Notes: generated by a model not told the origin, from the letters alone. DNA of 64,000 nt from an uncultured Clostridia bacterium (GCA_934438075.1 CAKSBF010000001.1:1-64000), one strand, 5' to 3'; shown: positions 45,467 through 55,486, numbered from the stretch's first letter. Numbers and translations are program-made.

Positions 45467-47284
45467 ATGAAAAAGAGATTTTTGGCATTTATAGTTTTTA
45501 TGGCGGTTTTGTGTACGGCTTTTCCGTCATTCGCCGAGGAAACGGAGCTGCCGATTATCGGATCATGCGGTGAAAAACTGACATGGACATATTACCAAAG
45601 CACAAAAACACTTACGATAAGCGGCACGGGCGATATGTCAGATTATGACGAGTCTGTGGTGAACGGCGGCTATGTTGCGCCATGGAGAAGACAGATAAAC
45701 ACCCAAAACATTCAAAATGTGGTGATTTCCGACGGCGTGACAAGCATCGGCGATTTTGCTTTTTACTTGTGCGATAAAATAAATAACATAACGATTTCCG
45801 ACAGTGTAACAAGCATTGGCGATAATGCTTTTTTATGGTGCGATAGTTTGCCCGAAGTTAAAATTCCGAACAGCGTGACGCATATCGGCGAACGTGCGTT
45901 CTCCAACTGCACCGCCTTAACAAGCATAACAATCCCCGGCAGTGTGACAGACATCGGCGATTATGCGTTTTACGATTGCAGCGATATAACGGCAATAACA
46001 CTCTCTGAAGGCGTAAAAAACATCGGCGAAAGTGCGTTTGGCAGCTGCAGCAGCATAACGAAAATAACAATTCCCGACAGTGTAACGAGCATCGGCGTTT
46101 GGGCATTTAACGGCTGCAGCGCCTTAAAAAACATAACGCTTTCCGACGGCATAACAAACATCGGTTATCAGGCTTTTTACAATACCGGTTATTACAACGC
46201 AGATGGCGAAGAATCAAATTGGAAAAACAATACGCTTTATATCGGTAATTATCTTATAGAGGTAAACGCACAGAAATTGAACAATGGAATATTGAACGGA
46301 GAAATACCAAGTGAGTATATCATAAAACCCGGAACAAAAACCATTGCTGATATGGCATTTACTGACTGCAAAGGTTACATTGAATACAAAGATTTTGAGA
46401 ACTGCGTGGGTCTGACAAGCATAAAGCTTCCCGATGGCATGGTGAATATCGGAAATGGAGTGTTTGACGGCTGCACAAAACTGGCAAGCATTGAAATTCC
46501 AAAAAGCGTGAAAAATATCGGCAACAGTGCCTTTAGCGGCTGCATCAGCTTAACAGGCATAAACGTTTCTGAGAACAATACCGCTTATTGCTCCGAAAAC
46601 GGTGTTTTATACAACAAAGCCAAGACAGAAATTATGCGCTTCCCGTGTCAAAAAACGGATACCTCTTTTACAATTCCGAACGGCGTAACAGGCATTGCCA
46701 ACGGTGCGTTTGAAAATTGCCGTAATTTAACGGGAATAACAATTCCGAAAGGTGCGAAAAGTATCGGCGATGACGTGTTTTCAAATTGCGAGGGCTTAAC
46801 GAGTATAACGATTCCGGACGGCGTGACAAGTATCGGCAGCAGTGCCTTTTACAAATGTATCGCTTTAACAAGCGCCGTAATTCCGAACACCGTAACAAGT
46901 ATCGGCAATAATGCGTTTTTGAATTGCAATAAATTAAAAGATGTTTATTATGACGGCAGTGCGGAGGATTGGATAGCTATAAGCAAAGGAGAAAATTATT
47001 CCATTGCCGACGATATCATTACGTACTGTGCAGGGATAAAGGTAACGCTTTCCGACAATGGCAAAATCATTGTCAAACCGACAAATATAGCTGCCGGCAA
47101 AACCGTTATTCTTGCGCTTTATGACGGCGATAAATTTGTCGAAATGCAGCAATCGAGCGAGTATAGTGAAACCAACAGAGAAATAACATTCATACCGACC
47201 AAAACCTATACCCGCGCCAAGGTTATGATTTGGAACAGCCTTAGCGGAATGTCACCTGTATGTGATTTCAAAATTGTAAAATAA
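45467..47284 (+). CDS. Secreted BspA-like leucine-rich-repeat protein
   Basis: The 605-residue product has a signal peptide ending FPSFAEE, then a TISGTGDM lead segment. A long array of LRR_5 repeats follows, of the form I-P-x-x-V-T-S-I-G-x-x-A-F-x-x-C, about 23 residues each, running to near residue 490. The last 85 residues form a beta-rich tail found in other clostridial surface proteins (KVMIWNSLSGMSPVCDF). No SLH domain or sortase signal is present, so it may be released or bound through partners. AAAGGGTGATG-type ribosome sequence precedes the ATG. It lies 21 bp after the SLH/LRR gene, so both are probably one transcript. Confidence 0.92.
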   Translation: MKKRFLAFIVFMAVLCTAFPSFAEETELPIIGSCGEKLTWTYYQSTKTLTISGTGDMSDYDESVVNGGYVAPWRRQINTQNIQNVVISDGVTSIGDFAFYLCDKINNITISDSVTSIGDNAFLWCDSLPEVKIPNSVTHIGERAFSNCTALTSITIPGSVTDIGDYAFYDCSDITAITLSEGVKNIGESAFGSCSSITKITIPDSVTSIGVWAFNGCSALKNITLSDGITNIGYQAFYNTGYYNADGEESNWKNNTLYIGNYLIEVNAQKLNNGILNGEIPSEYIIKPGTKTIADMAFTDCKGYIEYKDFENCVGLTSIKLPDGMVNIGNGVFDGCTKLASIEIPKSVKNIGNSAFSGCISLTGINVSENNTAYCSENGVLYNKAKTEIMRFPCQKTDTSFTIPNGVTGIANGAFENCRNLTGITIPKGAKSIGDDVFSNCEGLTSITIPDGVTSIGSSAFYKCIALTSAVIPNTVTSIGNNAFLNCNKLKDVYYDGSAEDWIAISKGENYSIADDIITYCAGIKVTLSDNGKIIVKPTNIAAGKTVILALYDGDKFVEMQQSSEYSETNREITFIPTKTYTRAKVMIWNSLSGMSPVCDFKIVK

Positions 47285-47334
47285 AATCAGATTACATCGC
47301 AACGAATTTTACAGGCAACAGAACCCACTCTTTC

Positions 47335-47418
47335 AGCTGCTTTATCTCCGAACACCTCGGCGCAAGCGTCGAATGGGCGGAAGAAGAGCAGACAGTTACA
47401 ATTAACGCAAAAAAATAA
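47335..47418 (+). pseudogene. C-terminal remnant of a stalk-domain (copper-amine-oxidase-N-like) protein
   Basis: A short frame reads FISEHLGASVEWAEEEQTVTI and ends NAKK before TAA. This is the characteristic end of a clostridial stalk domain that usually begins with a PIRFVSE-like motif. Nothing recognisable precedes it; the rest of the gene is gone. Confidence 0.6.
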
Positions 47419-47436
47419 AAAAATTTTCAAAAAAAC

Positions 47437-47465
47437 TTGACAGAGAAAAATAGCTATGCTATAAT
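47437..47465 (+). promoter_or_regulatory. Consensus promoter of the amt-PII gene
   Basis: TTGACA (47437-47442) and TATAAT (47460-47465) are 17 bp apart, both perfect consensus. The transcript would begin near 47472 and carry a leader of about 160 bases. Confidence 0.9.
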
Positions 47466-47482
47466 AACGTCATATTAAGAAC

Positions 47483-47532
47483 AGCAAAGGCGCTGCGAAT
47501 GAAAATTCGCGGCGCTTTTGCTTTTATATTTT
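47483..47532 (+). terminator. Leader terminator/attenuator of the amt-PII gene
   Basis: Bases 47483-47500 pair with 47505-47522 (18 pairs including two G-U pairs) around a GAAA tetraloop, followed by a T-rich run. It lies about 100 bp before the start codon. Further inverted repeats follow: TAACGGT/ACCGTTA (47542-47561) and a 16-bp palindrome ATTAAGAATTCTTAAT (47594-47609). This looks like transcription attenuation; in Clostridia such nitrogen-gene leaders are often under ANTAR antiterminators, which I infer but cannot show. Confidence 0.8.
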
Positions 47533-47634
47533 ATAGCCTGATAACGGTATCAAAACCGTTATAATAAAAGAAAGGTCGCTCCTTTCTGATACCATTAAGA
47601 ATTCTTAATCAATTATTTTTAGGAGGGATACATT

Positions 47635-49344
47635 ATGAATAATGTAATGGAGCTTTTTTCAGACATGAATACCATGTGGACGCTGATAGGAGCGGCGTTG
47701 GTATTTTTTATGCAGGCAGGCTTTGCAATGGTAGAAACAGGCTTTACCCGTTCCAAAAATGCCGGTAACATCATTATGAAAAATCTAATGGATTTTAGTA
47801 TCGGCACGCCGCTTTACTGGCTGGTTGGTTTTGGAATTATGTTCGGCACGCAAAGTGCTGTATTCGGCGGTATCGACTTTTTCACCAGAGGTGATTACAC
47901 TGCCATTCTGCCGGAAGGCGTGAGCTTTTATACTTATTTTATTTTTCAGACAGTATTCTGTGCAACTGCGGCAACCATAGTTTCCGGGGCAATGGCCGAA
48001 CGGACCAAGTTCAGCGCATATTGTATCTATAGTGCTGTAATCAGTCTGATTATCTACCCTGTTTCCGGCCACTGGATTTGGGGCGGCGGCTGGCTTGCGC
48101 AGCTTGGCTTTCATGACTTTGCGGGTTCAACCGCAGTTCACATGGTGGGCGGCATTGCCGCTTTAATCGGCGCAAAAATTCTCGGACCAAGAATCGGGAA
48201 GTATGACAGCAACGGAAATGCAAAAGCGATTCCCGGACACAGCATACCGCTCGGCGCACTTGGTGTGTTTATCCTATGGTTCTGCTGGTTTGGTTTTAAC
48301 GGCGGTTCAACGGTGTCTATGACAGGCGGTGCCGCAGAACTTGCCGGCATGGTGTTTTTCAACACAAACTTAGCCGCAGCATGTGCAACGGTTGCAGTTA
48401 TGATCATCACATGGATCCGGTACAAAAAACCGGATGTCTCTATGACGCTCAACGGTTCGCTGGCAGGTTTGGTTGCCATCACCGCCGGCTGTGACGCTGT
48501 AAATCCATGGGCCACAGCCATTATAGGCATTATTGCCGGATTTGCAGTGGTCTTTGGAATTGAATTTGTTGATAAAAAGTTGAAAGTGGATGACCCGGTA
48601 GGCGCCGTAGGTGTACATTGTGTAAACGGTGCTTTGGGAACCTTGCTGACCGGCATATTTGCATCTAATTCCTTTCTGGCAGACGCCGGTATGAAACGGC
48701 TGCAGTTCTTCGGCATAGAATTGCTCGGCGTTGCATCTACCGCTCTTTGGGTTATCATAACAATAACCATTGTGTTTGTCATTATTAAAAAGACCATTGG
48801 TCTCAGAGTCACCGCTGAAGAAGAGATATCCGGTCTTGACCTTCCGGAACACGGATTGATGAGCGCATATGCTGATTTTGCACAGCCGCTAACCGGAGTG
48901 GGCGGATTCACTAAAGCAAAAACAGCCGTTACCCCCGATGATGCAATACCGGTTGTTGTAAAAAGTGAAAATGTGCCTGCTTCTGACGTAAAACTGACAA
49001 AAATTGAGATTATCGCAAAGCAGGAACGATTTGCAGAATTAAAAGACGCTATGACAGAACTGGGGATTACCGGCATGACAGTCACAAATGTCTTAGGCTG
49101 CGGTGTTCAAAAAGGCCGTCCGGAATATTATCGTGGTGTTGCACAGGAAATCAACCTGCTTCCAAAGATTCAGGTCGATATTGTCGTAAGCAAAATCCCG
49201 GTAAAAACTATTATCGAAACCGCCAAAAAGGTTCTTTATACCGGGCATATCGGTGATGGAAAAATATTTGTTTATGACGTTGAAAATGTTATCAAGGTCA
49301 GAACCGGCGAGGAAGGTTATGATGCTCTTCAGGATGTCGAATAA
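47635..49344 (+). CDS. amt: Ammonium transporter fused to a PII (GlnB/GlnK) domain
   Basis: Residues 1-405 are an Amt channel with eleven membrane helices. Marks include FFMQAGFAMVETGFTRSKNAG, the twin-His helices in HMVGGIAALIGA and GVHCVNGALG, and HSIPLGALG. Residues about 450-569 form a PII domain: TKIEIIAKQERFAELKDAM, a shortened T-loop ending with PEYYRGVAQE, and GDGKIFVYDVENVIKVRTGE at the C-terminal ATP-binding loop. Amt-PII fusions build in the regulator that normally plugs the channel when nitrogen is plentiful. AGGAGG precedes the ATG. A consensus promoter and a terminator in the leader suggest nitrogen control at the RNA level. Confidence 0.93.
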   Translation: MNNVMELFSDMNTMWTLIGAALVFFMQAGFAMVETGFTRSKNAGNIIMKNLMDFSIGTPLYWLVGFGIMFGTQSAVFGGIDFFTRGDYTAILPEGVSFYTYFIFQTVFCATAATIVSGAMAERTKFSAYCIYSAVISLIIYPVSGHWIWGGGWLAQLGFHDFAGSTAVHMVGGIAALIGAKILGPRIGKYDSNGNAKAIPGHSIPLGALGVFILWFCWFGFNGGSTVSMTGGAAELAGMVFFNTNLAAACATVAVMIITWIRYKKPDVSMTLNGSLAGLVAITAGCDAVNPWATAIIGIIAGFAVVFGIEFVDKKLKVDDPVGAVGVHCVNGALGTLLTGIFASNSFLADAGMKRLQFFGIELLGVASTALWVIITITIVFVIIKKTIGLRVTAEEEISGLDLPEHGLMSAYADFAQPLTGVGGFTKAKTAVTPDDAIPVVVKSENVPASDVKLTKIEIIAKQERFAELKDAMTELGITGMTVTNVLGCGVQKGRPEYYRGVAQEINLLPKIQVDIVVSKIPVKTIIETAKKVLYTGHIGDGKIFVYDVENVIKVRTGEEGYDALQDVE

Positions 49345-49383
49345 GTTTTTTAGTCAGCCATTTGATATAAAATCTCTCTTTTT

Positions 49384-49413
49384 AGGGTGCTGCAGCCTCA
49401 GCGCCCTATTTTT
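49384..49413 (+). terminator. Terminator of the amt-PII gene
   Basis: AGGGTGCTG (49384-49392) pairs with CAGCGCCCT (49399-49407) with one G-U, followed by TATTTTTT. Confidence 0.9.
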
Positions 49414-49433
49414 TGCCGTATTACAAAACGCAA

Positions 49434-49480
49434 GAGACTGCAAAACACGCAAACAACTCCCTGCGTAGTTTTACAGTCTC
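49434..49480 (-). terminator. Terminator of the rhamnosidase gene
   Basis: GAGACTG (49434-49440) pairs with CAGTCTC (49474-49480), with inner AAAAC/GTTTT and CGCA/TGCG pairs. It lies 40 bp after the leftward stop at 49521. Confidence 0.7.
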
Positions 49481-49520
49481 CTGTAATAAAAGCAATATCG
49501 AAAAATAATATACGTAAGAT

Positions 49521-51176
49521 TTATCTGACAATCTCAATCTCTTTTGGTGCGCAAATCTCAGTCTTTACCCCGCTATTGGTTTGTTCCGCATCAATGCTTA
49601 CCGTTCCGTACGGTGTTGGAAAACTGCCATGCACATATTTCAGTGATGCAAGCCGAGGCTTTACGGACAGTTCTTTACAGCCCGGCGAAAGCGGTTTCAC
49701 TCCCAAAACATAGCGGCTTAAAAAAGGTGTCGGACCGCACGCCCAGCCATGACATAAACTGCACCTGCGTTGTTTGTAGCAATATGCACCAAAATCACCG
49801 TGAATATCCTTTTCGCCCGGCTTTAAGATACAGTCAATGCCCGGTGCGTCCTTTGCATTCTCTACCGAAAATGATTCCCAAAAGCTGGTGGCGCCCAGTT
49901 CAATCATTCTGCCCCAATATCGTTTGATAATCTCTAACGCTTTGCCCACGTCATTTGCTTTGCCCTTGGCAAGCAACGTATAATAGCCTAAAAATGCTGA
50001 AATATCCTCTATCGGCTCTTTAGAAAGAATGGCTTCATTGACTGTTTTCGCATCTGCCAAACCCGCCAGCACAGCAAGAGAAGCAATCTGCCGATTGACA
50101 GGCTGCGGCAACGAGAAGCCGCGCAGCGCTGCCTGTTTCCGCATACATTCCAGTGCCAATTCCTCATTTTGCAAAGTTCGGCACAGCTCACACGCCGCCG
50201 CAAGCGCCAGAATCAAAACGGAATAAAAACCAATTTTAGCCTCCGGGCTGTTACAGGTTTCCCAATCTACAAAATAGGAATGAATACCATCCTCGGTTGA
50301 CTGCCCCTGTGCAAACGTTTCGCTTCCATCCTCTTGAATCTGCTCCAAGATATGACGCACCGTTGCAAAAATATAGTCTGCATTTTCTCTCAGATATACA
50401 ATATTGCCTGTATATAAAAACCAATCCCTTTGAATAATCAACCACCAGCAACTGTAAGACGGTATGTTGTTCATCCATGCACCCGGGGAGGTAATGTCCC
50501 GTATTAAATCCAAGCTGTCTTCTACTACCTTCTGGCGTCCGAAAACACCTGCAATTGCCGAAATTTCTGCATGCATATCGCCTACCCAAACCAAGCGGTC
50601 TCTTTTAATTCCATCCCACAAATATTCCTGCATGTTCAAATGAACCGTGCGCGCACCAACCTGCCAGATTCGGTTTAACAAAGCATCATCCGTCTCAAAA
50701 CTGCCCTTGTACTCAATATCACGGTAAACAAACGCCGCACGAACGCCACCGAGCCGCACTGTGCCGCCTACTGCTTCCAGCCGCACAAATCGAAAACCTG
50801 TCTGCCCGGCGCGGAAATTGCTGTAGTTTGTTACATTCACAATCATATCTCGCAAAGAGTGGTCGTTAGTGGCATTTTTTTCTCCAATGTGAGACATCGC
50901 CTCCATCGCGCTCTCACCGAACACCAAGCGCATTTGGACCCGTTCTCCCTCTGTCTCCTAAACAGTGATATCCATGCCGCCGCAAAGTTCCTCTCCAAAG
51001 TCTAAAAGAACATATCCACCCTCTCTTATCGTACATAAATCAGTCACTCCCAACGCCGCCTGCGGCGGCCTATCCTCCAGCAAAAGCGCCGTATGCTCCG
51101 CCCCGTCGCTGCAAAGGATTCTCTCCGCTATCAAATATTTCGTTGTCAATTCGTTGCTGTAACGACTTGTTTTCAT
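49521..51176 (-). pseudogene. GH78-like alpha-L-rhamnosidase split by an in-frame TAG
   Basis: The 552-codon frame from ATG 51176 (AAAGGAGAG upstream) to 49521 has one interruption: TAG at 50958-50960, after GGMDITV and before ETEGERVQMRL. Both sides read as one protein. The C-terminal piece has GH78 features (FRFVRLEAVGG, EYLWDGIKRDRLVWVGDMHAE with candidate catalytic acids, PSYSCWWL), and the alpha/alpha-barrel continues to a short beta domain. GH78 enzymes release rhamnose. Either the gene is a recent nonsense mutant, or the TAG is a sequencing error; restart at the ATG near 50933 would give a 470-residue truncated enzyme. It belongs with GH106 and AraC next door. Confidence 0.85.
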
Positions 51177-51452
51177 AGATTACTCTCCTTTTCATTCTCT
51201 CACCGCTGTAAAGATTATCATAGGAGGCATTGCCTATGCCGGGCAACCACACACCCACCTATCTCAAAAGACCAATTTTCTATTATTTATGCAAACACTC
51301 TGCCGTAAAGTGATGTAAACAATGAGTTCATTATATCGTTTTAAACCAACAAATACAATGGTCAAAATTACGTTTTTCCATGGTCATAATTATCACGACC
51401 CACGCTGCCCTTCTGTTCAAATTTGTCTGCAAAATAAAGAAAAATCATTACG

Positions 51453-52301
51453 TCATCCTTTGTCATAGCATCTGCGAAACTGTGCCGGTGACACATCGGC
51501 AAATTTACGGAATACCGCATAAAAGGCCTTTAAATCATGATATCCCACACTCTGCGCCACTTCCGCAACACTTTTATCCGTATGTACCAACAATCTCATA
51601 GCATGCTCCACTCTCAGTTTTTGAACATATTGCACATAACCGATACCAAACACCGTTTTAAACTTCATACTAAGGTACGGCAGAGAATATCCCAGTTCCC
51701 TGCAAATATCCCCCAGTTTAATATCATTCATATAATTATGGTTAATATAGTGTAAGGCACGATTAAATACCTCGCTGTTTGTCTCCGCTTGCGGCGCAAG
51801 ATATATTTTACGCATGGTAAGTACCAGAATCTCAATCAGTTTTGAGCGAATAATCTGCAAAAAACCGGGGTCCTCTGTCCGAAATTCTGAAAGCATGTCC
51901 AAAAGCAGGGAGCGGATCTTTCCGTTCTCATCACGGAAAACACTGGCAGACGGATTTGCGGTAAAAAACTGATTTTTAAACTGAATCTGATAGTTGCTGA
52001 TAACCGCCTGAAAGGAGGAACAATGCAAAAGAGAAGTATCAATCAGTTCCGGCAAAAACAGACAATTAATAATATTAAAATGATCATGCAAAGCGTAATA
52101 AGAATGTTCCGAATGATAATCAATAAAAAAATAATCACCCGGACGAATAATTTTTTCTTCATTATCCCAATAGTGGGTTGCTTCTCCTTCCAGAACATAT
52201 ACAAGTTCAAGATAGGGATGACTGTGCGGTTCTGTCTTAAGATCCGGACAGGTAAACAAATATATTTTTCTCTTTTGTAAATCCTCTTCATAGTGCCTCA
52301 T
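51453..52301 (-). CDS. AraC-family transcriptional regulator
   Basis: The 282-residue protein has an N-terminal cupin (PHSHPYLELVYVLEG, RPGDYFFI, SEHSYYALHDHFN) that probably binds a sugar. The C-terminal two-HTH AraC domain shows INHNYMNDIKLGDICRELGYS and VAEVAQSVGYHDLKAFYAVFRKF. It is divergent from GH106 and upstream of the GH78 gene, so it probably activates rhamnoside genes. The palindrome at 52341-52370 in the shared promoter region is a likely target. The 51177-51452 stretch before GH78 holds no clear gene. Confidence 0.93.
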   Translation of the reverse strand: MRHYEEDLQKRKIYLFTCPDLKTEPHSHPYLELVYVLEGEATHYWDNEEKIIRPGDYFFIDYHSEHSYYALHDHFNIINCLFLPELIDTSLLHCSSFQAVISNYQIQFKNQFFTANPSASVFRDENGKIRSLLLDMLSEFRTEDPGFLQIIRSKLIEILVLTMRKIYLAPQAETNSEVFNRALHYINHNYMNDIKLGDICRELGYSLPYLSMKFKTVFGIGYVQYVQKLRVEHAMRLLVHTDKSVAEVAQSVGYHDLKAFYAVFRKFADVSPAQFRRCYDKG

Positions 52302-52340
52302 GTGAAATTCACCCCTTAAATTCGATAATTTTAACTATAT

Positions 52341-52370
52341 TTTTATTATAACGCAATTGCTATAATAAAA
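52341..52370. promoter_or_regulatory. Symmetric divergent promoter/operator between AraC and GH106 genes
   Basis: TTTTATTATA (52341-52350) and TATAATAAAA (52361-52370) are perfect inverted arms around a 10-base spacer. Each arm contains a TATAAT-like -10, one for each direction. The plus-strand -10 (52361-52366) is also preceded by TGC. Clear -35 boxes are lacking, as expected for activator-dependent promoters. Confidence 0.65.
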
Positions 52371-52405
52371 GCAAGTTAATTTTATCATTTTAGGAGGTCA
52401 GGCGT

Positions 52406-55400
52406 ATGCTTTACAAAAAGAATGCTGCAAACAACTTAGACGATGCCTTGTTCCAAAACCCTACCGCCGAATACCGCGGCGCACCCTTTTGGGCCTGGAA
52501 CTGCGAACTGGATGAAAAAGAACTTCTGCGACAGATTGAGTGCCTCAAGAAAATGGGTTTCGGCGGCTTTCATATGCATTCGCGCAGCGGTATGGCAACT
52601 ACATACTTAAGTGACGAATTTAAAAAGCTTGTCAAAAGCTGTACGCAAAAAGCAAAAGAGGAAAACATGCTGGCATGGCTGTATGATGAGGACCGCTGGG
52701 CATCCGGTTCAGCCGGCGGATATGTTACCAGAAATCGCGAATTCCGTGAACACATGCTTCTTTTTACACCTAACGAGCGCACGGACGCTGTGGCAAAGGA
52801 AATTGCTGTGAAAACTGCCGAGCCATACTTTATCGGAAAATATGATGTTGTTCTCAACCAAAACGGTGAGCTTGCCTCTTATCAGCTATTAAGCGATAAT
52901 GACACCCCAAAGGGAAACATATGGTACGCTTACGTTATCACAGCCAAACCCACCGGATGGTTTAACGGCGAAACCTATGTTGATACGCTGAATCCAAAAG
53001 CTATTGAAAAATTTATTGATATCACCTATACCGCATATGAAGAAGCGGTTGGTGAAGATTTTGGCAATGCTGTTCCTGCCATATTTACAGACGAGCCTCA
53101 TTTTGCAGGTAAAGGAACGCTGCGATTTGCAGAGAGCCGTGAAGACATATTGCTTCCCTGGACGCCGGATTTTGATGAGAGCTATTGCAAAGCTTATGGG
53201 GAAGATTTGATTGCAAAGCTGCCGGAACTGTTTTGGGAACTTCCGGACAGCGCAGTCTCTGTCGCGCGTTACCATTACCACGACCACATTTGCGAGCGTT
53301 TTACAGAGGCTTTTGCAGACGCATGCGGCAAACGCTGCCGTGAACTCAATTTATACCTGACAGGGCACATGTTAGGTGAGCAAACATTAGAATCCCAGAC
53401 ATTGGTAATCGGCGAAACAATGCGCTCTTATCGTTCCTTTGATCTGCCCGGTATTGATTTGTTATGTAACGGCTTGGAATACGCCACAGCAAAACAGGCG
53501 CAATCGGCATCGCACCAATACGGACGCGAAGGCGTGCTTTCCGAACTTTACGGCGTAACAAACTGGGACTTTGATTTCCGCGGTCACAAATTTCAAGGTG
53601 ACTGGCAGGCAGCGCTCGGCATCACGGTACGCGTACCTCATCTGTCATGGGTTTCCATGAAAGGCTCCGCAAAGCGTGACTATCCCGCTTCTATTAATTA
53701 TCAGTCGCCATGGTATGAGCAATATTCTTACATAGAAAACCATTTTGCACGCCTTGCGACAGCATTAACACGCGGCAAGCCACATGTCAAAATAGGTGTT
53801 ATCCACCCGATTGAAAGCTACTGGCTGCATTGGGGACCTTCAGAAAATACCTCTGCAATACGCAATCAAATGGATAAGAACTTTTCCGACATTATTGAAT
53901 GGCTGTTGTTTGATACTATGGATTTTGACTTTATCAGTGAATCCTGCCTGCCTTCCCTCTGCGGCGAAATCGGCACGGAGCTGGCAGTCGGCGAAATGAG
54001 CTATCATGCCATTGTAGTACCAAACTGTGAAACTCTGCGCAAAACCACGCTGGATATTTTGCAGAAATTTATCGAGAAGGGCGGCAAGGTCATTTTTGCC
54101 GGCTCCTGCCCAAAATATGTAGACGCCGTAAAAAGTGATGCTGCTAAGGATGTCTATAACAGCGCCATCACTGTTCCATTTGAAAAGCTGCCGATTTTAA
54201 ACGCCCTTGCAGAGGAGCGAATGTTGGAAATAAAGCTAGAAAACGGCGAACCTGCTGAACACATTATTTACAACATGCGGAAAGACGGCAAAGATTACTG
54301 GCTGTTTTTGGCAAATGCACGTCCGGAGCATTCCTATGATTCCTTCTCTGGTTATAAGCATACCGGTAGAGTGCGTCTGAAAATCCGCGGAGAGTTCACG
54401 CCCGTCCTTTATGATACTTTAACCGGCGAAACGAGGGAGATTGCTTTTACTGTTCAAAACGGATATACTTTAGTCCCCTATCGTTTTTACGAAAGCGACA
54501 GTCTGCTGCTGCGCCTGATACCATGCGTCAAGCGTAATGCGCAGCCGGCGGAAAAGACAGAAAAAATTATCGCCCGGATTGATTTTAAAAATAAGATTTC
54601 TTATCGCCGTGAAGAAGAAAACGTCTGCCTGCTCGACCTGGCAGAATGGGCGTTTGATGACGGTGAAATGCAGCCGACGGAAGAGATACTGCGCATCGAC
54701 GGTCATATCCGCAAGCAGACCGGATGGCCGCTGGCTGATGGTCTGGATGTACAGCCGTGGCTGATTGAAAAGGAAAAAATTACACATTTTGTAACACTTC
54801 GCTTTATCTTTGACTGCACAGATGAAATCAAAAATAGCTTTTTCTGTGCGGAAGAACTTACTGCACTAAAAGCAAACGGAGAAGATGTCGCGCTCACAGA
54901 GTGCGGATATTTCGTGGATAAATCCATAAAGCGCTTTGCACTCCCGACACTGCGCATAGGGAAAAATGAAATTATTGCACGTGTCCCGATCAGCAAACGT
55001 GTCAGCCTGGAGGCTTGCTATTTAATCGGCGATTTTGACGTTGCCCTTGCCGGATGCTGCAAAACCCTTTCTGCGCCAACAAACACAATTGCCTTCGGAG
55101 ACATTACGAGTCAGGGATTACCCTTCTACGGCGGAAATTTGACCTATGAGGCAGAAATTGAAGTAAGTGAAAATAGTACACTTTGCATTAATAATGCAAA
55201 ATATATTGGCAGTCTGGTTAAAGTCCTCTTAGATGGCGAAGATAAAGGCTTCAATGTATTTGAACCGTATGAACTAAGAATTGAAAACGTTCCTAAGGGA
55301 AAACATACCATAGGTTTTCAGTTATTCGGAAACCGCATGAATACATTTGGCGGACTGCATAACGTCAGCAAAGATATCTGGTATGGACCGACTTACTGGT

Positions 55401-55486
55401 ACTCTGAGGGAGATTCCTGGGCATATGAATATAATGTCAGAAAAACAGGTATTTTGAAAAGTCCGGTCATTACAATATTAAAATAA
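52406..55486 (+). CDS. GH106-type glycosyl hydrolase (alpha-L-rhamnosidase family)
   Basis: The 1026-residue protein has no signal peptide and a strong AGGAGG before the ATG. The N-terminus matches the GH106 signature: PFWAWNCELDEKELLRQI, MGFGGFHMHSRSGM, LYDEDRWASGSAGG. TIM-barrel segments follow (FTDEPHF with a candidate catalytic Glu; LSELYGVTNWDFDF), then a long beta-sandwich region and a C-terminal jelly-roll domain. GH106 members release L-rhamnose from plant glycosides and pectin. The AraC regulator next door and the GH78 remnant support a rhamnoside-use locus. Cytoplasmic location implies small imported substrates. Confidence 0.88.
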   Translation: MLYKKNAANNLDDALFQNPTAEYRGAPFWAWNCELDEKELLRQIECLKKMGFGGFHMHSRSGMATTYLSDEFKKLVKSCTQKAKEENMLAWLYDEDRWASGSAGGYVTRNREFREHMLLFTPNERTDAVAKEIAVKTAEPYFIGKYDVVLNQNGELASYQLLSDNDTPKGNIWYAYVITAKPTGWFNGETYVDTLNPKAIEKFIDITYTAYEEAVGEDFGNAVPAIFTDEPHFAGKGTLRFAESREDILLPWTPDFDESYCKAYGEDLIAKLPELFWELPDSAVSVARYHYHDHICERFTEAFADACGKRCRELNLYLTGHMLGEQTLESQTLVIGETMRSYRSFDLPGIDLLCNGLEYATAKQAQSASHQYGREGVLSELYGVTNWDFDFRGHKFQGDWQAALGITVRVPHLSWVSMKGSAKRDYPASINYQSPWYEQYSYIENHFARLATALTRGKPHVKIGVIHPIESYWLHWGPSENTSAIRNQMDKNFSDIIEWLLFDTMDFDFISESCLPSLCGEIGTELAVGEMSYHAIVVPNCETLRKTTLDILQKFIEKGGKVIFAGSCPKYVDAVKSDAAKDVYNSAITVPFEKLPILNALAEERMLEIKLENGEPAEHIIYNMRKDGKDYWLFLANARPEHSYDSFSGYKHTGRVRLKIRGEFTPVLYDTLTGETREIAFTVQNGYTLVPYRFYESDSLLLRLIPCVKRNAQPAEKTEKIIARIDFKNKISYRREEENVCLLDLAEWAFDDGEMQPTEEILRIDGHIRKQTGWPLADGLDVQPWLIEKEKITHFVTLRFIFDCTDEIKNSFFCAEELTALKANGEDVALTECGYFVDKSIKRFALPTLRIGKNEIIARVPISKRVSLEACYLIGDFDVALAGCCKTLSAPTNTIAFGDITSQGLPFYGGNLTYEAEIEVSENSTLCINNAKYIGSLVKVLLDGEDKGFNVFEPYELRIENVPKGKHTIGFQLFGNRMNTFGGLHNVSKDIWYGPTYWYSEGDSWAYEYNVRKTGILKSPVITILK

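Noticed and set aside
45700..46920. Evenly spaced repeats and long antisense frames, as a CRISPR array or antisense genes
   Set aside because: They are the degenerate DNA of leucine-rich repeats. Units vary, there are no constant spacers, and the antisense frames follow from the repeat codons.
48138..49085. A 315-codon minus-strand frame inside the amt-PII gene
   Set aside because: It is a low-complexity shadow of a well-conserved transporter gene.
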